14,595 nt of DNA from Angelakisella sp. (GTDB taxonomy: Bacteria > Bacillota > Clostridia > Oscillospirales > Ruminococcaceae), in NCBI GenBank assembly GCA_020025195.1, contig JAHHSN010000034.1:1-14595 (forward strand), written 5' to 3'. This document shows positions 1 to 5,424 of this stretch, one piece after another. Both the position numbers and the translations under genes were made by a program. The notes beneath the pieces were generated by a model that saw only the letters and a list, made by a program, of their open reading frames with translations, had not been told where the DNA came from and ran no database searches. The number at the start of each line of letters is the position of its first letter. Within the stretch, counting starts at the first letter, position 1.

Positions 1-216
1 GGTCTGCGGGACGGCGTGGATGTTTTCCGCGCGCTGGCGCTCGGCGCTTCCGGCGTCCTCATCGCCCGGCCCTTTGTGACAGCGGTGTACGGCGGGGGAG
101 AAGCGGGCGTCCGCGTCTATTATGAAAAGCTGCGGGGCGAGCTGGAAAACGCCATGCGTCTCACCGGCGCGCATTCCCTTAAGGAGATCACCCCGGAAAA
201 GGTGAGTGTATTCTAA
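1..216 (+). CDS. FMN-dependent alpha-hydroxy-acid dehydrogenase/oxidase, C-terminal end (partial)
   Basis: This is the last 71 residues of a gene that starts left of the window; the frame is open from base 1 to the TAA at 214-216. The fragment begins GLRDGVDVFRALALGASGV, then has IARPF, GGEAGV and an ELENAMRLTGAHSL segment. This matches the C-terminal end of the FMN-dependent alpha-hydroxy-acid oxidising family (lactate oxidase, glycolate oxidase, L-lactate dehydrogenase type), where DGGxRxGxD and GRP bind the FMN phosphate and the LTG segment is the last helix. Family members oxidise L-2-hydroxy acids to 2-oxo acids in the cytosol. The catalytic His/Arg region may be upstream, so the exact substrate cannot be told. 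The GNAT gene starts four bases after the stop, so the two are probably cotranscribed. Confidence 0.85.
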   Translation, partial: GLRDGVDVFRALALGASGVLIARPFVTAVYGGGEAGVRVYYEKLRGELENAMRLTGAHSLKEITPEKVSVF

Positions 217-219
217 GAG

Positions 220-723
220 ATGAAGAACTTTTATTTTAGAGAAATTACCCCGGAGGACGCCGAAGCGATCCTTACGATCTATAACTCCAACAAAAACTTT
301 CTTCTTCACCATCTCGGCCAAGAGGAAATCGGGGAGCGATTTCTTCTGGAGGATCAAGAGGAAATGCGTCAAATGGGGTTTTCCTCTTATGGAATTGTCC
401 GTCAGGGCACGGTCATCGGGCTTATTGATTTTAAGCCCGGCGCTTCGGTTTATCTGTCGCTTTTCATGCTGTCTGCCGAGTCTCAGCACGCCGGAGCCGG
501 TGCGGCCTGCTACCGGGAATTTGAGAAGCGGATGCGGAAACAGGGCGCGGCTGAGATCTGGCTTGACGTGGTGACCGGCTACCCGGGGAATGCCTCCGGG
601 TTTTGGGAGAAACAGGGCTTTGCCCGGCAGAGGGAACTCACCATTACATGGGGCGAGCGGACTTTACCCGCTGTGCGGATGATAAAACAGATCCTTTCCG
701 AAAGAAAAGGAGCGTATCTTTAA
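220..723 (+). CDS. GNAT-family N-acetyltransferase
   Basis: This encodes a 167-residue single-domain protein of usual GNAT length. Acetyl-CoA binding is suggested by the motif A-like run QHAGAGAA at residues 89-96, which fits Q/RxxGxG/A, after the beta strand VYLSLFML. Near the C-terminus, NASGFWEKQGF (124-134) is the typical GNAT 'N..A..FYEKxGF' segment. The family moves an acetyl group from acetyl-CoA to an amine on a small molecule or protein; the acceptor here cannot be inferred. The ATG at 220 lies four bases after the upstream stop, and the weak GGTGAG at 201-206 is the only ribosome-binding-like run, so translational coupling is likely. The stop codon falls in the loop of the terminator that follows. 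Family call is firm; substrate is unknown. Confidence 0.88.
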   Translation: MKNFYFREITPEDAEAILTIYNSNKNFLLHHLGQEEIGERFLLEDQEEMRQMGFSSYGIVRQGTVIGLIDFKPGASVYLSLFMLSAESQHAGAGAACYREFEKRMRKQGAAEIWLDVVTGYPGNASGFWEKQGFARQRELTITWGERTLPAVRMIKQILSERKGAYL

Positions 724-741
724 GCGATACGCTCCTTTTTT
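705..741. terminator. Bidirectional intrinsic terminator between convergent GNAT and mdcA-like genes
   Basis: Bases 705-718 (AAAAGGAGCGTATC) are the exact reverse complement of 726-739 (GATACGCTCCTTTT), separated by a 7-base loop at 719-725. The plus strand ends in a run of six T (736-741). Read on the minus strand the hairpin also ends in a T run broken by one C, so it can stop both convergent transcripts. The GNAT stop codon TAA (721-723) is inside the loop. Confidence 0.9.
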
Positions 742-768
742 GATTCTGGGGTTATTCTGTTTCGTCTC

Positions 769-2385
769 TTAGGTGCGGAACTTCTCCGGAACCTCATAGA
801 GCCCGCCGGAGCAGGCAGCAATCTCCTCCAGCGTCTTGCAGGAGAGGAGGTCGTGGTTCGCAAGAGCGGGATCCACCCCGAGATCCTCGGGATAGGCGAC
901 CTTGCCGGCACGGCGGAAGGCAGCGATTTCATCCTTGGTGACCATCTCGCCGAAGGCAGTGCCCTGCGCGATGGAGGCGAGCATCTTCTTGCGCTCCTCG
1001 GCGTTCTCTGCCATGTAGCAGTAGGCGATGCCCTGCTCGGTGACGGTGTGGCTGACGTCCTCACCGTAGACCATGACGGGAGCGACCTCCATGCCGGCCT
1101 TGCGGGCGATGGAGATGGCGTCCAGCTCGGGAACAAAGTTGTCGCCGCGCTTGCCGTGGCTCTTCAGCATCTGGATGACGATCTTGCGGCCGCCGCGGAG
1201 GGTACCCTGACCCAGGCTGTGCCACGCGGGGGAGGAATGACGGCGTCCGCCGGGATCATGGCCCATGTTGGGCGCTCCGCCGAAGCCGGAAAGGCGGCCC
1301 GCGGTGACGGTGGAGGAGTTGCCGTAGTAGTCCATCTGCAGGGTGGCTCCGAGGAAGCTGTCGATGGCATAGAGGCCGGCGATCTGCGCCATGGCGCGGT
1401 TGGAACGGAGAGAGCCGTCCGCGCCGGTGAAGAAGATGTCGGAACGGGCGGAGGTGTAGTCCGCCATGCCCATCTCACCGCCGAAGGCGATGATGCTTTC
1501 CACCCAGCCCGCTTCGATGGCGGGAATGAGGGTCGGATGGGGGTTGAGCACCCAGTTCTTGCAGATCTTGCCCTTGAGGCCGAGCTGCTCGCCGTAGGTG
1601 GGGAGCAGAAGCTCGATGGCGGCGCCGTTGAAGCCGATGCCGTGGTTGAGGGACTGTACGCCGTGCTTGGCGTAGATGCCCTTGATGACCATCATGCCCA
1701 TGAGGATGTCCGCGTCCTTGATGATGCGGGGGTCACGGGTGAAGAGCGGCTCCATGGGGTAGGGCTCATCCGCTTTTACAACGAAATCGACCCAGCCGCC
1801 GGGAATATCCACGCGGGGAAGCTCCTCCACCATCTCATTGACCTGCGCGATGACGATGCCGCTCTTGAAGGCGGTCGCTTCGACGATGGTGGGAGTCTCC
1901 TCGGTGCTGTAGCCGGTATAGAGATTCCCCTCGGCGTCGGCCTTATCGGCTGCCACAAGGCAGACATTCGGGATGAGGTCGACGAAAAGACGGGCGTAGA
2001 TCTCCAGATAAGTATTGAAGCTGCCGATCTTCACCTTGCCCTCGTCCAGCATCTTGGAGATGCGGACAGCCTGCGGGCCGGCAAAGGAGAAGTCCACCTG
2101 AGAGGCGATGCCCTTATCAAAAAGATCCAGGTGCTCATCGCGGGAGATGGAAGGAATAATCAGATCGAGATCATTTACCTTCTTGGGGTCGACCTTGGCA
2201 AGTGCGGTCGCGAGGAACGCGGCCTGCTTCTGGTTGTCACCCTCCAGCACCAGCTTATCGCTGGGGCGGATGACAGCCTCCAACAATTTTACAATGTTTT
2301 CGGTCGCAACGGTTTTCCCATCGGTGATGGAGGCCGCCGCGGCCAGCCGTTCCGCTTTGGAACGGCGTTCAGAATCCCAAACCAT
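769..2385 (-). CDS. mdcA: Malonate decarboxylase alpha subunit-like (acetyl/malonyl CoA or ACP transferase), orphan
   Basis: This encodes a 538-residue protein, close to the roughly 550 residues of MdcA, the alpha subunit of malonate decarboxylase. In that enzyme MdcA exchanges the acetyl group on the acyl-carrier subunit for malonyl, a CoA-transferase-type step that precedes decarboxylation. Family-like stretches include NPHPTLIPAIEAGWVES (281-297), FGGEMGM (301-307), SDIFFTGADGSLRSNRA (315-331) and GFGGAPNMGHDPGGRRH (367-383). The start ATG at 2385 has a strong AAAGGGGA ribosome binding site (2391-2398 on the plus strand) five bases upstream. The gene is alone: downstream is a terminator and a convergent gene, and mdcB, C, D, E, G and H homologues are not in the window. 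A LysR gene is divergent and probably controls it. It may instead be a stand-alone CoA-transferase acting on another acid. Family call is firm; malonate as substrate is inferred. Confidence 0.85.
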   Translation of the reverse strand: MVWDSERRSKAERLAAAASITDGKTVATENIVKLLEAVIRPSDKLVLEGDNQKQAAFLATALAKVDPKKVNDLDLIIPSISRDEHLDLFDKGIASQVDFSFAGPQAVRISKMLDEGKVKIGSFNTYLEIYARLFVDLIPNVCLVAADKADAEGNLYTGYSTEETPTIVEATAFKSGIVIAQVNEMVEELPRVDIPGGWVDFVVKADEPYPMEPLFTRDPRIIKDADILMGMMVIKGIYAKHGVQSLNHGIGFNGAAIELLLPTYGEQLGLKGKICKNWVLNPHPTLIPAIEAGWVESIIAFGGEMGMADYTSARSDIFFTGADGSLRSNRAMAQIAGLYAIDSFLGATLQMDYYGNSSTVTAGRLSGFGGAPNMGHDPGGRRHSSPAWHSLGQGTLRGGRKIVIQMLKSHGKRGDNFVPELDAISIARKAGMEVAPVMVYGEDVSHTVTEQGIAYCYMAENAEERKKMLASIAQGTAFGEMVTKDEIAAFRRAGKVAYPEDLGVDPALANHDLLSCKTLEEIAACSGGLYEVPEKFRT

Positions 2386-2390
2386 AAAAA

Positions 2391-2398
2391 TCCCCTTT
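2391..2398 (-). promoter_or_regulatory. Strong ribosome binding site of the mdcA-like gene
   Basis: On the minus strand this reads AAAGGGGA, followed by five T and the ATG at 2385. It fixes the start of the mdcA-like gene. Confidence 0.75.
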
Positions 2399-2423
2399 CA
2401 AAATCGAAAATGATTCCACTCTT

Positions 2424-2444
2424 TATAATAGCATTGACATTATA
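2424..2444. promoter_or_regulatory. Candidate operator: perfect dyad over both promoters
   Basis: TATAAT (2424-2429) and ATTATA (2439-2444) are a perfect inverted repeat with a 9-base spacer. The dyad covers the -10 box of the mdcA-like gene and the -35 box of the LysR gene, so a protein bound there could block both. AT-rich promoter DNA makes chance dyads common, and it does not fit the usual LysR T-N11-A box, so this is only a candidate. Confidence 0.35.
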
Positions 2445-2453
2445 TGATGTAAA
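2425..2453 (-). promoter_or_regulatory. Predicted sigma-A promoter of the mdcA-like gene
   Basis: On the minus strand there is a -35 box TTTACA (plus coordinates 2448-2453), a 17-base spacer and a -10 box TATTAT (2425-2430). Transcription would start near 2418, giving a leader of about 33 bases. The promoter interlocks with the LysR promoter: its -35 box lies in the other promoter's spacer and the other -35 box lies in its spacer. Confidence 0.6.
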
Positions 2454-2462
2454 ATATATAAT
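2434..2462 (+). promoter_or_regulatory. Consensus sigma-A promoter of the LysR gene
   Basis: TTGACA (2434-2439), a 17-base spacer and TATAAT (2457-2462) match the housekeeping sigma factor consensus at every position of both boxes. Transcription would start near 2469, about 37 bases before the GTG start at 2506. A perfect promoter for a regulator gene suggests that its expression is limited by repression, probably by its own product. Confidence 0.8.
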
Positions 2463-2475
2463 TTTATAGTCATCA

Positions 2476-2491
2476 ATAACACTTTAGTTAT
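2476..2491. promoter_or_regulatory. Candidate operator: ATAAC-N6-GTTAT dyad in the LysR leader
   Basis: ATAAC (2476-2480) and GTTAT (2487-2491) form a perfect inverted repeat in the untranslated leader of the LysR gene, just before its ribosome binding site. The size is right for one LysR-type half-site pair, and the position would suit autorepression. Binding is inferred, not shown. Confidence 0.35.
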
Positions 2492-2505
2492 ATGAGGTGA
2501 GAAAA

Positions 2506-3378
2506 GTGGAAATTACACATCTTAGGTACTTCAAAAAGACCGCCGAGTTGGAGCATATCACCAAAGCGGCGCAGGAATTACACGTCGCACAGCCTTCTTT
2601 GAGCCGTACCATCAGTATGCTGGAAGATGAGCTGGGCGTCCGGCTTTTTAATCGAAGGGGCAAAAGCATCGAGCTCAATGAGTTCGGCATCATTGTCCTC
2701 AATCATACAAACCGCATTCTCAAGGAGCTGGAAGCCATCCGCCGGGAGATCGATGACGCCCGGGACAACAGCATCATGAACGTCACCCTCTCAATGAACG
2801 CCGCCTCCACCCTCATTCCGCGTTTGGTGCGCGGCTTTAAGGAGGAGCACAGTGATATCCGTCTCCATATTATTCAGGAGGATCTTCTGGGCGACCGGGA
2901 GGAAAGCTGCGATCTCACCCTCTTTTCGGGGAGCCAGCCGGTTTCCGGCCCCACCTGCACCACCCTCATTGAGGAGGAGATCCGCCTTGCGCTGCCCATC
3001 ACCAATCCCCTCGCGGTGCGGGATTCCCTTTCCTTGGAGGAGGTGGCGCAGGAGGAGTTCATTTGTCTGCAAAAGGGCAAGGACCTTCGCAGCATCACCG
3101 ACGCCTACTGCAAGATGGCAGGCTTTGACCCCAATGTGGTGCTGGAAAGCGACAGCCCGGAAATGGTGAGAGAGCTCATCCGCGCGGGCATCGGCATCTC
3201 CTTCATCCCCACCGTAACATGGGCTGACATGGAGGATAAGCACATCGCCCTTGTGCCCATCTCCTCCCCCCGCTGCCGCCGCTACATCAACCTTTCCTGG
3301 CGGGAGAGCAGCTATCTTTCCCCTGCTGTGGTGCTGTTCCGGGATTACCTTATTAAGCATTTTACCGAGCTGGCATGA
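2506..3378 (+). CDS. LysR-type transcriptional regulator
   Basis: This encodes a 290-residue LysR-family regulator of normal length. The N-terminal winged helix-turn-helix spans about residues 4-62, with the typical HITKAAQELHVAQPSLSRTI (17-36) and FNRRGKSIELNEFG downstream. The rest is the periplasmic-binding-protein-like effector domain, with the usual VRELIRAGIGISFIP run near its C-terminal third. I chose the GTG at 2506 because GAGGTGA (2494-2500) is a ribosome binding site five bases upstream; an in-frame GTG at 2497 lies within that site and is unlikely to be used. The gene is divergent from the mdcA-like gene and shares an interlocked promoter region with it, the classic layout for a LysR regulator and its target. 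The effector is unknown; malonate or another carboxylic acid is a guess from the neighbour. Confidence 0.9.
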   Translation: MEITHLRYFKKTAELEHITKAAQELHVAQPSLSRTISMLEDELGVRLFNRRGKSIELNEFGIIVLNHTNRILKELEAIRREIDDARDNSIMNVTLSMNAASTLIPRLVRGFKEEHSDIRLHIIQEDLLGDREESCDLTLFSGSQPVSGPTCTTLIEEEIRLALPITNPLAVRDSLSLEEVAQEEFICLQKGKDLRSITDAYCKMAGFDPNVVLESDSPEMVRELIRAGIGISFIPTVTWADMEDKHIALVPISSPRCRRYINLSWRESSYLSPAVVLFRDYLIKHFTELA

Positions 3379-3417
3379 CTAAAATAAGATAATGATTACT
3401 ATTTTTATAAAAAGTTA

Positions 3418-3446
3418 TTGATTTTCGCCCATAAATGACATATGAT
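3418..3446 (+). promoter_or_regulatory. Predicted sigma-A promoter of the Ycf35-to-Hsp70 operon
   Basis: TTGATT (3418-3423), a 17-base spacer and TATGAT (3441-3446) make a good sigma-A promoter. Transcription would start near 3453, leaving a leader of about 95 bases before the first gene at 3549. No clear hairpin terminator follows the LysR gene (stop at 3376-3378), so some read-through into the operon is possible. Confidence 0.6.
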
Positions 3447-3460
3447 AATAATAGGAGCAG

Positions 3461-3521
3461 AAAAGGCGAAAAAGGACGCCCCTCCTCCCGCGTGGGGAGA
3501 GTCTCGTTTTCCTCGCCTTTT
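3461..3521 (+). promoter_or_regulatory. Structured 5' leader of the operon
   Basis: AAAAGGCGA (3461-3469) is the exact reverse complement of TCGCCTTTT (3513-3521), and an inner CTCCC-GCGTG-GGGAG hairpin sits at 3485-3499. Together they could fold the leader into a long stem just before the AGAGGAG ribosome binding site (3533-3539). No T run follows, so it is not a simple terminator. A role in mRNA stability, translation control or protein binding is possible. It matches no riboswitch class that I recognise. Confidence 0.4.
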
Positions 3522-3548
3522 GGGCAAAAAAGAGAGGAGCTGGATTTC

Positions 3549-3923
3549 ATGTCCCATTTATCCAAGGTGCAGGTGGCCATCAAGGACATCGACGTGCTGC
3601 GCGAGAGCCTGAAGGCGCTGGGTCTGCAGTTCATCGGCGAGGTCGATAAAAATTATGAGTTCGCTGATTCCTTCAATCAGTGCGACGTTCTGGCCGTCAA
3701 TGCCGTCAACCGCGTGATGGGCTTCAAATTCGTGGACGGCGTGGCAGAGCTCCATTCCAATCTGGAGCCGGAGGACTTTGAAAAGACCAAGGACGCCCTC
3801 ATGCAGAATTATTCGGTACGCCTCCTCAAAAAGACGGTGGCAGAGGAAGGAAAATTTCAGGTGCAGGAGCAGGAGACCCTGCCGGACGGCACCATTAAAG
3901 TTGTAGTAGGAAGGTGGGTCTGA
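3549..3923 (+). CDS. Ycf35/DUF1257-family protein
   Basis: This encodes a 124-residue soluble protein. The opening MSHLSKVQVAIKDIDVLRES, the central 'YEFADSFNQCDVLAVNAVN' region, the GFKFVDGVAELHSN segment and the closing YSV-to-GTIKVVV part match the DUF1257 family, which includes the plastid and cyanobacterial frame Ycf35. No biochemical function is established for the family. The frame is open further upstream, but the ATG at 3549 is chosen because it has an AGAGGAG site nine bases before it and because family members start with MSH. It is the first gene of the operon, and the DUF2997 gene starts one base after its stop. The two families tend to occur as neighbours, which supports both calls. 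The single cysteine (in FNQCDVL) is the only residue I would single out. Confidence 0.82.
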   Translation: MSHLSKVQVAIKDIDVLRESLKALGLQFIGEVDKNYEFADSFNQCDVLAVNAVNRVMGFKFVDGVAELHSNLEPEDFEKTKDALMQNYSVRLLKKTVAEEGKFQVQEQETLPDGTIKVVVGRWV

Positions 3924-3924
3924 G

Positions 3925-4122
3925 ATGGCGCAGGAAACAGTGACCTATATGATCGGCAAGGACGGGAAGATTACCGTCGAGGTGAACGGCGTGAAAGGCG
4001 CCTCCTGCCGCGACCTTGTGAAGGATACCGTGGAAAAGCTGGGTGTGGAAATTTCCACCGAGCTTAAGCCCGAGTATTTTGATAAGGTGGAAAACGAAGA
4101 AAAGCTGGAAAACAAATACTGA
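3925..4122 (+). CDS. DUF2997-family small protein
   Basis: This encodes a 65-residue protein of normal family size. The pattern 'I..DGKITVEVNGVKGASCRDLVKDTVEKLG' (residues 10-36), followed by ELKPEYFDKV, is the DUF2997 signature as I know it: two beta strands, a VKGxSC turn and a helix, then a short tail that often contains KPEY. Cys28 in the GASC turn is a plausible functional or metal-linked residue, but no function is established. The ATG at 3925 lies one base after the upstream TGA, with AGGAAGG (3908-3914) inside the end of the previous gene as ribosome binding site, so it is tightly coupled to the Ycf35-like gene. The last residues are very acidic and basic (ENEEKLENKY). The two products may form a complex. 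Confidence 0.8.
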   Translation: MAQETVTYMIGKDGKITVEVNGVKGASCRDLVKDTVEKLGVEISTELKPEYFDKVENEEKLENKY

Positions 4123-4158
4123 TTTTTTTAAGAACCGGCAGGGAAGGGGAGAAACGGT

Positions 4159-4656
4159 ATGGCTTCGGCACTTTGGCTGGGAGAGACTCTCGGGGAGGAG
4201 AAATTCCTCCGGGCGCTTTTTGCCCTGCCTGTGCGGGAGCTGGTGCTTCCGTGGGAAGATGTAAGAGCCGAACGCCTTCTGGACCCTGCCTTTCCGGAGA
4301 AGCCCGCTCCTGTTCTCACGGCGGGGGAGCGCCGCTTTTGGCATCTGCCGCTGCTGGGAAGGGAAGCGCTCCGGGCGCTTGCCGCGTTTGATGTCTATCT
4401 TCTCGCGGTGGAGGACTTTTCCCCGCTCGGTGTGATCCTTGGGGGAGAACACGGGCGCCTTCTGGCGCTGGGAGAGCAGGAGCCTCCCGCTCCCATTGAA
4501 TATAAAAACACCCCGCAAAAAGAGCTTTTGCACGCTCTCAGCCGCGCACTGCCCTTTCCCCACCCGGCGGTCTTTTATCTCAGCGGTGACGTCGTGAGTG
4601 CCTCCGTCGTGGATGAGGATTACGGGCGGCTTCTGGAAAGGATGGGCGGCGGATGA
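4159..4656 (+). CDS. Unrecognised 165-residue operon protein
   Basis: I do not recognise this family. The protein is 165 residues long, rich in leucine, alanine and proline, and has no cysteine, no signal peptide and no run long enough for a membrane segment. It appears to have an alpha/beta pattern: an N-terminal part with FLRALFALPVRELVLPWEDV, a middle part with AAFDVYLLAVEDFSPLGVIL, and a C-terminal part with KELLHALSRALPFPHPAVFYL. The ATG at 4159 has AAGGGGAG (4144-4151) seven bases upstream. Its TGA overlaps the start of the radical SAM gene (ATGA at 4653-4656), which indicates translational coupling. It may be a partner or substrate carrier of that enzyme, but this rests on position alone. 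Base composition and codon use resemble its neighbours, so it is a genuine gene. Confidence 0.75.
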   Translation: MASALWLGETLGEEKFLRALFALPVRELVLPWEDVRAERLLDPAFPEKPAPVLTAGERRFWHLPLLGREALRALAAFDVYLLAVEDFSPLGVILGGEHGRLLALGEQEPPAPIEYKNTPQKELLHALSRALPFPHPAVFYLSGDVVSASVVDEDYGRLLERMGGG

Positions 4657-5393
4657 AGGTCGGATGCTATTACCGCAATCGGGAGGAAGCCGCCATCAGC
4701 GGCGGGACGGGCTGCGGCGTCATCTATCTGGCCGGCTGCTCCCTCCGCTGCGTCTACTGTCTGGTACATGAAATAAGCTGGGAGGAAAAAGGAACCCCGT
4801 ACAGCCCGCAGGAATTGGCGGAGCTGCTCCTTCGAATGGAGGGGGAGGGGGTCTCCCATATCGAGCTTGCCAATGTGGAACCCTCGGCCGGGGAGGTCAT
4901 CGAGGCGATCCGCCTTGCGAGAGAGAAGGGCCTCACCGTGCCGCTCATCAATAATTTTAGCGGCTATGCCGGAGAAACGCTGCTTCGGCGGCTCATGCCC
5001 TGGTTTGAGGGCTATCTGATGGATGTAAAATATGCGGATGCGGCACTCGGGAACCGGCTTTCCGGGGTGCCGGATTACCCGGAGAGGGCGCGGGAGGCGC
5101 TGAGGCTCCTTTCCCGCCACTACGGGGAAAACCGCTATACCGGGGAGGGCCTCCTCAGGCGGGGGGTGCTGCTGCGGCACCTTATGCTGCCGGGGCTTCC
5201 CGAAAATACCGACGCGGTGCTGCGCTTCCTTGCGGAGGAAAACCCGATGGACTATCCGCTGGACCTCATGGACGACTTTGTCCCGGAGCACCGGACCGCC
5301 GAGTTTCTGGAGGGACCCTACCTTATAAAGCCGGCACTTTATCATGAAAAAAAGGCCTTGGCGCTTTCTCTGGGCCTTAAACTGATCGAATGA
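4653..5393 (+). CDS. Radical SAM protein, PflX-like (COG1313-type), short form
   Basis: This encodes a 246-residue radical SAM protein. The cluster motif CSLRCVYC puts Cys29, Cys33 and Cys36 in the CX3CX2C arrangement that binds a [4Fe-4S] cluster and S-adenosylmethionine. The following parts resemble PflX-type proteins related to pyruvate formate-lyase activase: SHIELANVEPS, PLINNFSGYAGE, YLMDVKYADA and LLRRGVLLRHLMLPGLPENT. The usual PflX N-terminal region with extra cysteines is missing, and the protein is shorter than the roughly 300 residues common for that group; Cys5 and Cys21 are the only other N-terminal cysteines. The reaction is unknown: glycyl-radical activation or modification of an operon protein are both possible. 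Its start overlaps the stop of the 165-residue gene. It is the only evident iron-sulfur protein in the operon. Confidence 0.85.
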   Translation: MKVGCYYRNREEAAISGGTGCGVIYLAGCSLRCVYCLVHEISWEEKGTPYSPQELAELLLRMEGEGVSHIELANVEPSAGEVIEAIRLAREKGLTVPLINNFSGYAGETLLRRLMPWFEGYLMDVKYADAALGNRLSGVPDYPERAREALRLLSRHYGENRYTGEGLLRRGVLLRHLMLPGLPENTDAVLRFLAEENPMDYPLDLMDDFVPEHRTAEFLEGPYLIKPALYHEKKALALSLGLKLIE

Positions 5394-5424
5394 CACCAAG
5401 TTTTTTCTGAAAAGAGGATGAATT

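Noticed and set aside
853..2469. Long open frame on the plus strand opposite the mdcA-like gene (about 538 codons)
   Set aside because: It is antisense to a clear family member, has composition typical of reverse-read GC-rich codons, shows no recognisable domain and lacks a sensible ribosome binding site.
2497..2505. GTG at 2497 as start of the LysR gene
   Set aside because: The codon lies inside GAGGTGA, the ribosome binding site that serves the GTG at 2506.
3507..3532. GCCTTTTGGGC with a following A run, considered as a terminator in the leader
   Set aside because: The stem is only three pairs and is followed by A rather than T on the plus strand.
3435..3548. Upstream in-frame extension of the Ycf35-like gene to an ATA or ATG-like codon near 3435
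   Set aside because: It would start within the promoter, upstream of the likely transcript start; family members begin with MSH at 3549, which has its own ribosome binding site.
4123..4158. TTTTTT after the DUF2997 stop, considered as an internal terminator
   Set aside because: No stable hairpin precedes the T run, and the next gene starts 36 bases later with a good ribosome binding site.
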